A DNA stretch of 64,000 nucleotides from Salvia splendens (taxonomy: Eukaryota > Streptophyta > Magnoliopsida > Lamiales > Lamiaceae), in assembly GCF_004379255.2 (NCBI RefSeq), contig NC_056044.1, positions 11,324,001 to 11,388,000 of the forward strand, given 5' to 3'. The stretch's first letter is position 1. Each line of letters starts with the position of its first letter. The notes below the pieces were generated by a model. The model searched no databases. It was given only the letters and a program-made list of their open reading frames with translations, and had not been told where the DNA came from. Shown here in pieces: positions 31,392-44,386 of this stretch. The position numbers and the translations under genes were made by a program.

Positions 31392-32986
31392 TACTCCACC
31401 GAGGTAATCTCCTTTAATTTTTTCGCAAGAGCTACAGGAATTACGTCGTCGACCGCATCGTCGATGTCGAGTCTTAGCTGCTTCTCTGATATGGACCAAA
31501 CAACATAAACATCAGAAAATTATCATTAAAACAAAATACAACATGATATGAGCTTTATAACGAACAATACTAATGACAGCAAGCACAGTTGACTTCAAAT
31601 AATCTGTACTTTGAAGTTATCTGAAATAATTCACACATACACACAATAGTCTTCCTAATGAATACTACTCTGTAAATAATGAATAAAACTTGACCCATAA
31701 TGCGCAAGACACATCAAATAATGCACTTATTTATATTACATTAAATAATGGATCATTTTAATCAATAAATGGCCACTTTGAATCTTATCCGAGTCTATTA
31801 ACAAATACAAACACTACCTCTGATTATGCTTAATATACTCCCAATATCGACAAAAACCTGCTTCACAATGTAATCTACACTGAGTTGATTAACTCATATA
31901 CAAATTACCTCTCAAAATGCATAATATACTTCAAATAATGTAAATAACATGCTATATAATGCACTGGCTAAACCAAATAATGCACATATGTATTGCATAA
32001 TTTACTGCACATACTGAATACCACTCATATAATGCACAATATACTCCAACAAATGCACTATTACAGATTCACAATGCAGTGCCCACACAAAATAATAAAC
32101 ATATTTCATCCTGACTGACTAGATATTACAACACACCCAATACCCTTAGTAATGCATAATTTAGTAAACATAATGCATAAATCATGTTCCATAATGCACA
32201 GTCTAAACTAAAAAATGCACATATGTACTCTTTCCTGAGTTTAGTCAGTAAAACACACAACACCCTACATATTGCATAATTTACTGCACATAATGACAGT
32301 ATCAGTATAGACATAATGCACTAATCAAACCAAATAATATATATGTAAGCTTCACTGATTTGCATAAACACTACACGCAATACCCATAAATTGCATCATA
32401 TACTGCAGATTATGTCAATAAATTTCTATATAATGCATTACATATACAAAATAATTACACGCATATAATGCAGACAGTACTACAAAAAATGCACGATTAC
32501 AGTTCCACAATGCATTGCCCACACAACATTATACAAAAAAACTCATCCTGCCTGAGCATATATTACAACACTCCAAATACCCCGTGTATTGCAAAATTTG
32601 GTAAATATAATGCATAAATTATGTTCCATAATGCATAGTCTATATAAATTATGTTCCATATTGAACATGTACATGTGTTACACACAAAATGTATTAGACT
32701 GTATAAATAATACAACGCCTATAATGCAGACACTACTACAAAAAAATGCACGATTACAGTTACACAATGCATTGAATAATTTTGCACTTCTGAACCCTTT
32801 CGGGTGTTTAGTCACCACACCACACAACATGGATAATGCGGATTCAACAGAGTTACTAAGATTCAACAGAGTTACTAACACCCTATCACACAATCGACAA
32901 ATACGATACTGAATTGCATAAGGTCCGACGAAAATTTTACCTGCAGCCTCTGATGCTTGAGAGAGCGGTCGACCTCTCTTAGGCAT
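31392..32986 (-). pseudogene. N-terminal remnant of the MULE ULP-like gene (copy A)
   Basis: Exon 1 (32986 to 32941) encodes MPKRGRPLSQASEAA and ends at CTGCAG|gtaaaat. Exon 2 begins at 31485 after a tatcag acceptor and encodes EKQLRLDIDDAVDDVIPVAL, AKKLKEI, after which the frame leaves the family sequence (TSVEYEWVH) and stops near 31392. Both exons match the first two exons of the ULP-like gene in MULE B. Spliced, it could give about 50 residues, lacking any protease domain. The 1.4-kb intron is packed with AATGCA-type motifs. Confidence 0.65.
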
Positions 32987-33987
32987 TTTGGATCTGGCAG
33001 AAACCCAAAAAACATAAGATACCGGAACTCATGTCTATTTAGCCGAACCCAATGTATACACGACAGATTCAGAGTAAACCATAAACAAACAACAAGTTAT
33101 TCCTGAAATTTCTGAGCCTAGGCATATTCCAAGTTTCAATTTTAACAATTCGCGTCTGCAAAATCGCGGAAAAAAAGTGCCGAAATCCCTTTTTCAACAT
33201 ACCTAGTCGAAAGGAGTTGGTTTTTTGGAGCAGATGTTAGCGCCGGTTGCTAGTTGTCGCCGAAATTTGGTGGACTGCTGCTAATTCTTCAAAAACGGCG
33301 AAGGGGAATGAGATCTAGGGTTTTCGGTAGTGGAGAGAGTGGAGGGAGTGGCTTCGGTTGTGTAAGTAATGAATGAGGAAAGAAGAAGAGACGGATTGTT
33401 TCAAATCCGGTGGAATTCGTATTTACCAAAATATGGCGCTTCGTTTCCCGTTGAATGTCAACATTACCCCTGTAATGCATATAGACAAACTCTATAATGC
33501 AACACGGAACTAGATTTGTAGAATCAATCTGATCCGTTGATGCATACGATCTAACGCGTAATATTAAGAAGAGAAAAGGATCTTATAGATGAAAAGGAAA
33601 ATAATGCTCCCCTATATATGGATGTATTCATTTCCTTTTCTCATATTTCCTCATTTTTCATTCTTGATCTCAACCGTTTAATTTCTACATCCTAAGGCCG
33701 AAAATATTGAACTTAAATATTACATTTTAATCCAATTTTAATCGTGGAGGGGCAGAATAGGGAAACAATATCTTGGTGGTTATGGAAATTTCCATGAAAT
33801 CCTCCCTTGAAGATCTTCCATTTTTTGCATTTTTTTCACGCGTTCCAGACCCAATTTTTTCAGTCTTTCATCTTTGCAATTCTTATTTTAGTATTTGGGA
33901 CGTTACAATATTTGTCTCTCGGCTGCTGGAGTTTCGGTTTTTCTATCTTGTCACGCCGACGTTGTTGCAATCTTTTTTTTGTCATTA

Positions 33988-36900
33988 ATGGAAGAAGGTA
34001 ATTCAATTGTTTTTTCTCCGTAGGCGTGTATTTGTTTATGTATCAGAGGTATCAATACCAATTCAGATCCGATTTGTTATCCCGATACTTATTGAGCACG
34101 TATTTCGTGTGTTGCGATATATTGAAATTTTTTTTTGGCCAGGTTTCAATTATTGTCCGTTAGGGTTCTTGTTATGGCCTGTGGTTGTCCAATTGTGGGG
34201 GATTGTTAATTTAGTATAGGGTGAGAGACAAAACCATGATGATGCACCGTTAGTATGTATCAGTCCTTATGGGTGTAGTTAACGGCGTGGCTAATGTAGT
34301 TCTGTAAAGTGATACTAACAATACACCAAATAGTAATGGATAATTTATTTTATAGACTATATAGTGCGTAATATATGAAATGCAATGTATAGGATAGAGT
34401 AAATAATGAGCGACCGCGATTATGAAACATTCCTTCAGGATTTAGTTCTCGGCCTGTCTAGGGCAGTAGTTTAAAACGATACATGTAATGCACAAAATGA
34501 TGAAGTATAATGAATTTTTTTACTATATAATGCATAATACGTGAGCAGCAATGTATAAGGTATAAGTATTGGGTTGTAGTATTGATGTTTGGCACACGTT
34601 TGTTTTGACCCATAAGGGTTTAATAAGTCTAGGGGCTAGGGTATAGTACGTACACATTAATTACAACGTTTAAGAATAGCTTGTGTTTGTCCAGAGCCTT
34701 TGTCCTAGCGGCAAGGAGCTTAGACATTATTGCATGAGGTGCCGAGTTCGAGCCCTCTTGACATCAGTTGTAATTTCCTCCTATTTGTAGTATAGGAGTT
34801 TATTTGTAATTTTCTCCCTTATATAGGAGTTAATTTTAAAAAAAACTATAAGAATAGCTTGTGTTTGACCTATAAATAAATCACGTAAGTTTCCAATTTA
34901 CATATTATACTATTTATAGTTGGTACAAATAATGCACCAACTGAATATGCGTAATGGATTAAATTGTCTGTATAATGCATAATATGTTATTTGCAATGTA
35001 TACGTATACATAATATGCCTCGTTCCTCTAGGGCTTAAATATCGGTTAGTAGTTTTGGTTTTTGGCACACGTTTCTTGTTTTCCCTAAGGGTTTAATAAG
35101 CCTAGGGAGTAGGGTATAGTACGTACACATAAAAAACAACGTTCAAGAATAGCGTGCGTTTGACGTATACATAAATCACGTAATTGTCCAATTTAAATAT
35201 TGTACCGATTAAATTTATGAAAATCGTGCATTAATTGTCAGCATACTACATTGCAAAGTTGTACTTTTATGGGGACCCCTTTTTTCCTATTCTGTATAGT
35301 GGTTGTTGTACCTGAATGTTCTCCCGAGCTGAAGCCTGTGATTGGTCAGAAATTCCAATCCTTGGAATTCGCCTTCACTTTTTACGAGGTATATGCCCGC
35401 GCAGTTGGCTTTGATACGCGCAAACAAGCGATGAGGAAGGTTGATAATGTCACGACCTGGTATCAAGTTATACGCAAGAGGGAAGGAAGGAAGAAGGGTG
35501 ACGAAGATGACCAGTTGAATGCCCGGTCTGGTTTCATTATCAAGCGTAGGAAGTTATCTAAGCGGTGTGGTTGTACGGCTAGTATATTCTTCAGGTTTTT
35601 CTTGGAAGATTGTTTGTCAGGTTATATAATTCAGGAGTTCAACAAGATTCATAACCATCACATGGTTGAGACGGAACATCAGCAATTCATGTCAAGTAAT
35701 CGCAAGTTGGATGATGTACATCATAAATTCATCATCGACTGTTCCAAGGCTAATATAGGACCCACGCTTACCTTTAAGGTATTGAAGGAAATTCTTGGCG
35801 GGTTTGACCTAGTTGGTTGCATTGTTGGGGATATCAGGAATGTCTCACGGGACATCAAAGCATATGCACAAGGATTTGACGTACAAATGGTGTTGGATGA
35901 TATGGCTAAGAAGAAGGAGATGTCCGAGGCGTTCACCTATCACTACGAAGTTAACGAATCCGACCAGTTGGTTGGTCTGTTTTGGTGCGACGGTTTGATG
36001 AAGAGGAATTACCACATGTTTGGTGATATTGTGTCCTTCGACTCCACGTACAACACAAACAGGTTGAAACTAACTAATGTGTTTTTTACGTTACAGTGCA
36101 TTTATCTCTTATGTACTTTGTGCATTATTACCATATGTCACTGCATTACGCAATACCCTACGTTGCATTATGATCTATTTACATTTCTGATGCCACGTTA
36201 ATATGATGTATGCAGGTACTGTATGATCTTCACTCCTTTCACTAGAAAGGATAATCATGGTAGTCCTGTAACATTTGCTGCCGGGTTGGTGTGCAGCGAG
36301 AAAACAGGGGCATTTGCTTGGTTGTTCAGACATTTTGTAGATTGTATGTGTGTAGCACCCAGGATGATTTTGACCGATCAAGATTTGGGCATGAGATCAG
36401 CTATTGAAGAGGTCCTAGTCGGTACACGTCACCGTTGGTGTATGTGGCATATAATGCATAAGTTGGCTGTCAAGGTACCAAACAGATTGTTGCGGGACGA
36501 TGATTTCAAAGAGGAAATCAACGCTTGTGTATGGTCGGAGCTTGTAGAGCCGGACGAATTCGAGGAGGAGTGGAATAGATTGGTTGAACATCATCAGCTA
36601 GAGGACATCGACTGGTTCAACACATTGTATGCGTATAGGAAATACTGGATACCGACGTACTTCAGGGATTTTCCTATGGGATCGATGATTAGGACTACAT
36701 CCATATCTGAATCAGAGAACAGTTTCAACAAAAATTTTCTGAAGCCCCGAGCTAACATAGCTGAATTCTACTTGAATTTCAACCACGCCATAGAATTCCA
36801 GCGGAACAGTAGAACATCGTTGGACTACCACGATGCCACTGCCATACCCATACTAGCAACTACTCTGCCGTTCGAGAAACACGCTCTCACGTTTTATACC

Positions 36901-37670
36901 GACAGTATGTTCAAGAAAATACAAGAAGCAATTATGGAGGGTAATGACAGATGTCGTGTGTTGGGTTTTATGTCCGGAGAAACGGTTGACACATACCGGC
37001 TTGGGGATAGCAAGCGCAATGCATATGTTGTCCGTCATGACAAGACTGATGATACTTACTCGTGCGAATGCAAACTATTTGGTCGGCATGGTTATTTGTG
37101 CAGCCATATATTTTTCTTGTTTCGGAACAATGAGGTGAAAAAAATCCCGGATAAATACTGTGAAAGCCGATGGATGAAGACTCCCTTAGCCAAGGCTGTA
37201 CATGGGGAGTTTTAGGATCCCCTACTTACCCATTCCTCCGTTGACGATAGGCAAACTGTGTCTAAGCAGGCGATTTCGATGTTTTATGGGTTTCTTAGAC
37301 GGTTTGAGACCGACATCGATGTGCTACGTGCATTCGTAGGTGGCGTCGAAGAACTTGGCAACTCTCTTCAAACTGGTACTCCGTCAACCTCAGCCGCTGA
37401 GAAGAGGCTTATGGTTGAAGAGTTTTATGGAATGGTACGGCCTGAATCTGTTGAGGTTCATCCTCCGGATGTCGTGAAGACGAAGGGTCACGCAAGCAGC
37501 TCGGCGAGCCGTCTGATTTCAAAGAGAGAAAGGCTATAAAGGATGCGACCAGGCCTCTTAGACGGTGTAAGGCGTGCGATGAGTTGGGTCATCACGACTC
37601 CAGAAACTGTCCCGTCCTTAAAGAGATGAATATGGAGAAAGATGCGCGGAAGGGGAAAAATCCAGCTTGA
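33988..37670 (+). pseudogene. MULE transposase, FAR1/FHY3-related, with stop and frameshift
   Basis: Three exons are inferred: ATGGAAGAAG (33988-33997), 35300-36062 (acceptor ctgtatag) and 36216-37670 (donor AACAG|gttgaa, acceptor atgcag|GTAC). The N-terminal FAR1 zinc-binding domain (ELKPVIGQKFQSLEFAFTFY, CGCTAS, HNHH) is followed by the MULE DDE domain: first Asp in VSFDSTYNTNRY (36040), second in LTDQDLGM (36376), Glu in SISESENSFN (36707). A SWIM finger (CECKLFGRHGYLCSH, about 37063-37107) and a CCHC knuckle (CKACDELGHHDSRNC, about 37578-37622) close the protein. It would bind the element's ends and catalyse cut-and-paste transposition in the nucleus. An in-frame TAG at 37213-37215 and a one-base frameshift near 37485 separate the SWIM domain from the knuckle. 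The 1.3-kb first intron carries a SINE. Confidence 0.8.
34690..34848 (+). mobile_element. tRNA-derived SINE with 19-bp target duplication
   Basis: The 159-bp insert starts TCCAGAGCCTTTGTCCTAGC (A box-like CTAGCGGCAAGG), has a B box GAGTTCGAGCCC (about 34745-34756) and ends in TTTTAAAAAAAAC-like A-rich sequence. It is flanked by perfect copies of TAAGAATAGCTTGTGTTTG at 34671-34689 and 34849-34867. The TSD, internal Pol III boxes and A-tail identify a SINE. It lies in intron 1 of the MULE transposase. Confidence 0.85.
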
Positions 37671-38678
37671 CTCAGGTTTTTTAAACAAAGCAACACTGTT
37701 CTTTTTTTGGTCATATATTTCTGGTTAGTCGAATGGTTGTAATAGAAATCCAAGGTTTACTAGCTTTTGTAGAACAATTTTTTTGGCTTATTATTAGATT
37801 TTATATCGGTCACTTACTCTATTAATAAGCATTTGTTTATCTCAATCTCACTTTCCCGAGAGCCCACTGATAAATAGATATGATCTATTGCAAATAATGC
37901 AATTATATGATGATATGATGCCAAAGCATTTTTAGTCATTTTCTGTATATGGCTTAATATACTTAGTGTTTAATATCTAAGTGCATTATATGGTGCAGAA
38001 ATTGCATTATGTACAATGATTTACACATTATGCGGTTTACATTAAGCATTATGAAAGTTTACCGTAAACCTATATAGACAATTAACATAATGCATACTAA
38101 TTTTTAATTTGATACGTGCTGACATTGGTTGCTATATTATTTAATATCCTAAACGCAAGTTAAAGACAGAAACTATAAAATTTAATCCATGTGACTTACC
38201 ACAAAACCAACTCACCCAAATACACACACAAGTTTAATAATGCAAAATCTTTTACAAATAATGACAGTATATTCAGACATGATGCACAACATATTGAATC
38301 GTATTTTGTATATCGGTTAATATATTTCGTGTATAATATACAAATGCATTATTTGGTTTAGGCATTGCATTATGCACAAGGATTTGTACATTATGTGGTT
38401 TAAGTTAAGCATTATGAGAGTTAATCGTACACCTATATAGACAAATAACATAATACACACTGGATTGCAAATCAAGGTAAACCGCGTTTAAAATAATATG
38501 AATAAACATCATGCACATACTGTTCGGCTGAATGTTCGCAAGTTCAAATTCATAAAGACTATTCTAAAAAACATTGTTCAGTGTATTCAAGGTTGTAAAA
38601 AGATCTAAAGTGCAAAGTCACCCAAGCAATCAATACAGTCACTAGGCTGCCTCAACATATACTCGTAACCATCACTCA
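37671..38678. other. Spacer between convergent MULE genes, rich in AATGCA motifs
   Basis: There is no gene. TAATGCA, TGCATTAT and close variants recur about every 30-50 bp. A block from about 37930 to 38075 (GTGCATTATATGGTGCAGAA, GCATTATGTACA) is repeated in diverged form at 38310-38470. Confidence 0.6.
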
Positions 38679-41600
38679 CTACAATCCATAATTCTCGACC
38701 CACTGTTCGAAATTGATCTTGGCAGGTCTATCTCTCCAATACGTTGTTGCCTTAGATTGGTTTGCGGCACCTCGGGCGTTGTGCGTACAAGTAAGTAGCG
38801 TCCTTGCAAACTTGATTCTAAACATTTCTAAGCTTTTGGTTCCCTTTGCGGTCAGCCCGCAATCCCAATCTTTCTCTTTCTCTCCGAAGTATGTTTCCAT
38901 GTAGCGCATGACGTACACACCATTATCCATTGTCACCCCGTTGTTCCGCCACGACATTGTCACTACATGTGTAGTGCAGCTTCGTATCAGATCAGCCATT
39001 CTAGAGTCTTTGCACTTATCCATTGCATCAGCCATGAACTTTCGCTAAAACAAATGACAAAAGTGTACCACATCAACATAATATGAATTTATGTAGTATG
39101 ATCGAAAAAAATAGAGTAGTCTCATTACGTACCAGCATAGAGGGTGTGTTCCCATATTTGTCGTTGAACGATGCATGAGGTTCTGCCAGGGTGTGGTCTA
39201 TAATGTTCATCTTGCCATCCGACACATCAAAACAGACCACGTATTGATGTCTCTCACCCCAAATTGGGAAGAAGAACTACACAATGAAGAGAACATTAAA
39301 TGGTCTTGTATGTTGTCCTATACAATTGATTCTCAGACACATAAGTTTACAATCAGACTAACCATATCGTGCTTCTCCCATTTGATGTATCCTGCTCCAA
39401 GTGCTTCCTCGAAAAGGATGGTCCAAAAAGAAGCAAATCGCCTATCTTCATCCCAACCTTCAGGGCTGTCTATCAATGACTGTGCCTGCAATTTTGGTTG
39501 GTAATTCAGTTAGTTATGTTGAAGTTTAAGATCCATTTTGTAATTAGATAACACAAAAGAGTCACTCGTGCATGTCCTTGTGGAAAAAAATAGTCTGGAA
39601 GCTGTATCTGGTGCCTTCAGCTTCTCCAAGTTATTCAAGTAAGAGCACCATGTGTCTATAATGACCGGGCTGACAGCTTTGAACGGTGCCAATGAAAGGA
39701 ACTCACTCTGCACCGTTCGTTTGTAGTTGCCCTCATACACAATTGCATCCGTGCATATCCATATCAAACGTAATGTAAACAATAGGCTACATAATGCACT
39801 ATCAAATCCAAATAATGAAATTATGTATTCCCCAGTAGGTTTATTTTGGTTTAGATAGAATACCACTCCAAATGGGTAATATACTTCTAAAAATGTCTGA
39901 TTACAGCTGTTTGATACAATGCTCAAACAAAATCGTCAACATATGTAACCGTGAATAATGTGCTTAGCAAACATGTAGTGTAATGTGTAGTGTAATGCAT
40001 ATAATGCCTGTAGCATCTACATAATGCACTATGTGAATTACATAATGCACTAACTAAGTAAAACAATGCACATATGTAATTTTCATAGGCTTTACAAACT
40101 AATACTTGCAATACACTACATGGTACATGATGCACAGTGTACAACAAATAATGCACAGAATACTCTACATATAATGAATGTTTACAGACATAATGCACGA
40201 CCCAGACCTAATGATAAGCGTATGTAATATTGACTGATTTTCTAAAGCAACAAAGAGAATCACCCTATTCACAATCAAAAGCAAAACAAATAATACAGAC
40301 CAGATAGATTCATGCGTCTCCGCTGTACTAAGGACCCAGAAATATAGTTCCTTGTCGTTCCCGTTGGCCTTGGCTGTCAGCCTTACAGCCCGCTCATTGA
40401 AAGGAGACCGCATAGCCGGACTAGCTTTCTTTACACGTGCCGTTTCAACGTTTGCAGCCTCCAGCAAAGATAAAATATTCATAGCATAAATAAGCAAAAT
40501 CCTTACCCAAAGTGGTATCTATTAATTTCATACCGATCGCATAGCCTCCTTAGGCTTGTTCACCTTCTCCTTTCCTTTTCCAGGAACAGCCGCAGTTTTC
40601 GATGGCAAGTCCTCACCAATACCACCCGTCACAGCCTCAACAATCACTATCACCTTCTCCTTGGACAGGGGAGGTTTCTGTGAACACGATCATAATATAC
40701 AATTTATTATAATACATAAACTACAACAATTAGTTAATATGTCCAAACAAATAATCCAGTAGTCATTAAAAAGTTGCTTAAAACACTACAAATAATGCAA
40801 ATGTCATCATAAATAATGTTGTATACCTTCACAGTAATGCATAAGATACACCAAACAATGCACACATACGAAATCTCTAAAACTATAGTTAGTTCAACAA
40901 TCCATCATACATGTAATGCATGCATAACGAATACATAATATAAATAATGCACATACAAAACCAAATAATGCACATCTTTAATCTGTCTAATGTTTACGGA
41001 TTATAACACAAATCACCCTAAGTATTGCATTATTTAATATATATATCGACATTTTAAATATATCTAATATGCAAAAGTCAAACAAAATAATTTATATAGT
41101 TACTATTGACTACATTGCATATACACGCATATCTGATCCATTACAACTGAATATGCGAACTATAGTTTAGTACCAACCTTTGACATGGCAGACTGTTTCC
41201 CCTGTCCACGCTTAACAGCCATTTCCGTTGTGAGGAGTGCTCTGCTCTCTGCCTTTCCCTATGTTTTCAAGTAAGTCAGAAATGTGACTTTACAAGTGGA
41301 CATAAACATGTTATAATGCACTTGATTTAAAATTAATCCAAACCTTGACTCCCCCATCTGAACCTGGCATATCTTTGTTTACCTTAACACTCTTTGCTTT
41401 TGTTCTTGTCACCACCTCTTTACCACCTTCTTTAACTCCTCTAGCTTCCTGAACCGACGCACCAACTGAACATGAAACCTGCATAATAAAATCATGAATT
41501 TAAGCAAAGCCAAATAGTAAAAAATTGTGCCTGTAATAGTGGTAAGTCTTGTTACTGATACCGTAGCCTTGCCACGTAAGTCAACAGCCACCACCACGCC

Positions 41601-44386
41601 TGATGCTGGATCCAAAGTATGCACTTCAGATGGGACATCACGTCCGGCAACATCGGCGACTCGATCAGGCTTTGCCGAGCCTGCATGATGCTCTTCTACT
41701 TCGGGCTGATCCACAACCGGCGCAAAATCTACTCTGGCATCAGTGTGGAGAGGTTCAACACCTCCGCCGCTCAGGCCTGCCTCTTGGGAAGAATGTGTGG
41801 CGAAGGGGTCAGGGCAATCAAAACCGTCTAACACAAATGATGGCCTTGTGAATCCAGTTGTGATAGTCTTTTTCTTGTCATGAGCTGCCATCATCTTTTC
41901 CATTTCATCTATCCATTCCTGACTATACTCCTCTTCATCAAGCCTAGCCTGGGTCAGTCTTGTTGTGATCTCGTCATCCCCTACAAGCTCCTGTTCTGTA
42001 ATTCCCAAAAGTTTTCGTCCAATTTGGCTCCCCACACGGAAGCAGTCGTCGTCCAGTAGCTCCATAGGTATGCTTTTGAAATCATCAACCCACATTGAGA
42101 CTGCATGGCCCAACAAAGAGCTAGAAGCAATGAATTTGTCTCGTAGCCTCTTCGCTCTGTGCATGCTTGTAGTGGAGGCCTCTCCTCCTGCCACTCTTGT
42201 TCGCCTTTTAATCTCCTCCTCGGCCAACCATCTCTCTTTGTCTATTCTCGACTCTAAGCGCCCAGTCCCGAATTGGTTCCGTTCCACATCCTCGCGTTGT
42301 TTAAGGGTCTCCAAGTTCCAACCCTTCATCGTCGGCCATGCGCGGATGACCCGCCTCCGGATATGTACAACGCGGTCGACGTAGGCGCACTGTTATTATC
42401 AAACAAACAAGGTTAGGGGTCAATAATGCAAATTAAAGTGTTCATAATGTAGCATGTGAATATTTATAATGTAGAAGATTAAATATTGAAACATTGAAAG
42501 TGAAAGCAATTAGTGGCAGTATTAGGATAATATTTTGGATGAAATAACCCAGTGAAGATATTGATTATGTATTGGAGTTTCATATTCACATACCACCAAG
42601 AAATGTATTGGTCCATTGAACAAAACACTTTGTCCATTTGCGTAGCTTGGATAAGTTGCCTCTAGGACGGAAAGTACATACCCACACCAATTCAAATTTT
42701 TAATCTCTTCGACATCCTCGATGAAGTGTAGAATTTTGGGCTTGCAATGCCCATCACTAGGAGTCTCTATTAAAGCATTCTCCAGGAGGAACATGAAGAG
42801 TTTCTTGAACTCTTCACCCCCTCAGTCTCAGCCATCATTAGCTCCGAGATGTCCTACGGGGTCATCTTAAACCGACCCTTTTGACACCTTTCTACTACCA
42901 AGTCGTTGTAAGCAAAGTTTGTCTGTTTGTCGACCGGTCTTGATATGGGTCTGGGCCCCATTGGAAATCCCAAAGTCAAGTGGACGTCCTCCTCGTCCAA
43001 AGTCAGTGCTTCGCCACCAGAAAGCTGTATTTGGCAGCGGGCGAGGTTAAGGGCGTTCAACACCCAAAAAGCAAGAAAGCTAGGGATTTCTTTTATGTCA
43101 AAAGAGAGTACTGCACCAAAACCAATTTCTATAACCGCCCTTTTCTGTCTTGGATTTATCTGCTTCAAGCAGTTCAGAAATTCCGACAGTGTTCATCTAC
43201 AATAAAGACGATCAGTCTTTCGTCCCTTAATCTGTTTCTGTTCAACATCACCTGCGGACGTACTAGGGACACCCTCTGCCAACCTATCCCTCAACTTCTT
43301 AGCCAACGCAACCGGAATAACATCATCTACTGCGTTGTCGATTTCTGATCTTAGTCGCTTCTCTGAAATTGAAAAAAAAATAATCTATCATAACATTTTC
43401 AATAAAGTAGACTACATTATGTTTAAAGATGTTTACATATTAATGTTTACATATTAATGCAAACAAAGTCATCTATCATATCATATAAATTAATGCATAA
43501 CACAGCCTCATAATGCATTAAATATTACTGATAATGCATTGTTTCAACATGAAAATGCACATTTGTTACACATATAATGTATTAAACTATATACATAATA
43601 CCACTCATATAATGCAGACATTACTACAAAAAAAACTATTACAGTTTCACAATGCATTGCCCGCACAACATAATAAAAAAACCTCATCCTGACTGACCAT
43701 ATATTACACATCCAATACCCTATCTAATGCATATTTTAGCAAACATAATGCATAAATTATGTTCCATAATGCATAGCCTTTACTAAAATATTCACATATG
43801 ACCTGATAATGCATTGTCTCAAAATGAAAATGTACATGTGTTACACACAAAATGTATTAAACTATATGAATAATTACACGCATATAATGCAGACAGTACT
43901 ACAAAAAAATGCACAATTACAGTTCCACAATGCATTGCCCACACAACATAATACAAAAAAACTCATCCTGCCTGAGCATATATTACAACACTCCAAATAC
44001 CCTGTGTAATGCAAAATTTGGTAAATATTATGCATAAATTATGTTCCATAATGCATAGTCTATATAAATTATGTTCCATAATGAAGGCGTACATGTGTTA
44101 CACACAAAATGTATTAGACTGTATAAATAATACCGCGCCTATAATGCAGACACTACTAAAAAAAATGCACGATTACAGTTACACAATGCATTGAATAAAT
44201 ATGCACTTATGAACTCTTTCGTGTGTTTAGTCACCACACCACACAACATGGATAATGCGGATTCAACAGAGTTACTAACACCCTATCACACAATCGACAA
44301 ATAGGATATTGAATTGCATAAGGTCCGATGAAAATTTTACCTGCAGCCTCTGATGCTTGAGAGAGCGGTCGACCTCTCTTAGGCAT
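38679..44386 (-). pseudogene. ULP1-like (C48) protease gene of MULE B, catalytic Cys lost
   Basis: Eleven exons can be traced on the minus strand. Exon 1 is 44386-44341 (MPKRGRPLSQASEAA). Exon 2 is 43362-42594, with LKQINPRQKRAVIEIGFGAV and EDVHLTLGFPMGP, a helical plant domain typical of these genes. Exon 3 is 42389-41562 (YVDRVVHIRRRVIRAWP). Small Lys-rich exons lie at 41478-41344, 41258-41178 and 40677-40534, and further exons at about 40459-40301, about 39790-39577, 39485-39363, 39276-39133 and 39044-38679. The last three give the protease core: IWGERHQYVVCFDVSDGKMN with His and Asp, then MDNGVYVMRYMETYFGE. Active ULP1/SENP proteases read DCG at that point, but here it is DNG, so the catalytic Cys is Asn. 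Exon 2 also has TGA after LYCR, TAG after KMTP and a one-base shift near 42808. The family cleaves SUMO-like modifiers, but this copy cannot. Confidence 0.75.

Larger units (their letters stand above)
28765..33612 (+). mobile_element. ULP-MULE A: deletion derivative of MULE B
   Basis: The left end GGGATGTATTCATTTCCTTT and the right end AGGAAAATAATGCTCCCC are short imperfect inverted repeats. The first 0.4 kb matches the left of MULE B, including the transposase first exon ATGGAAGAAG followed by gt at 29134. The last 1.2 kb (about 32400-33612) is nearly identical to 43880-45009 of B. The transposase body and most of the ULP gene are missing. In their place are an unrecognised frame and a 1.6-kb tandem array. 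It lies in a TATATATA context, so the exact 9-bp target duplication cannot be read. Confidence 0.75.

Noticed and set aside
32589..32912. Frames with repeated MQNLVNIMHKL-type residues, also at 43809-44194
   Set aside because: They are translations of the AATGCA-rich motif DNA shared by the two MULEs. The repeated residues reflect DNA repeats.
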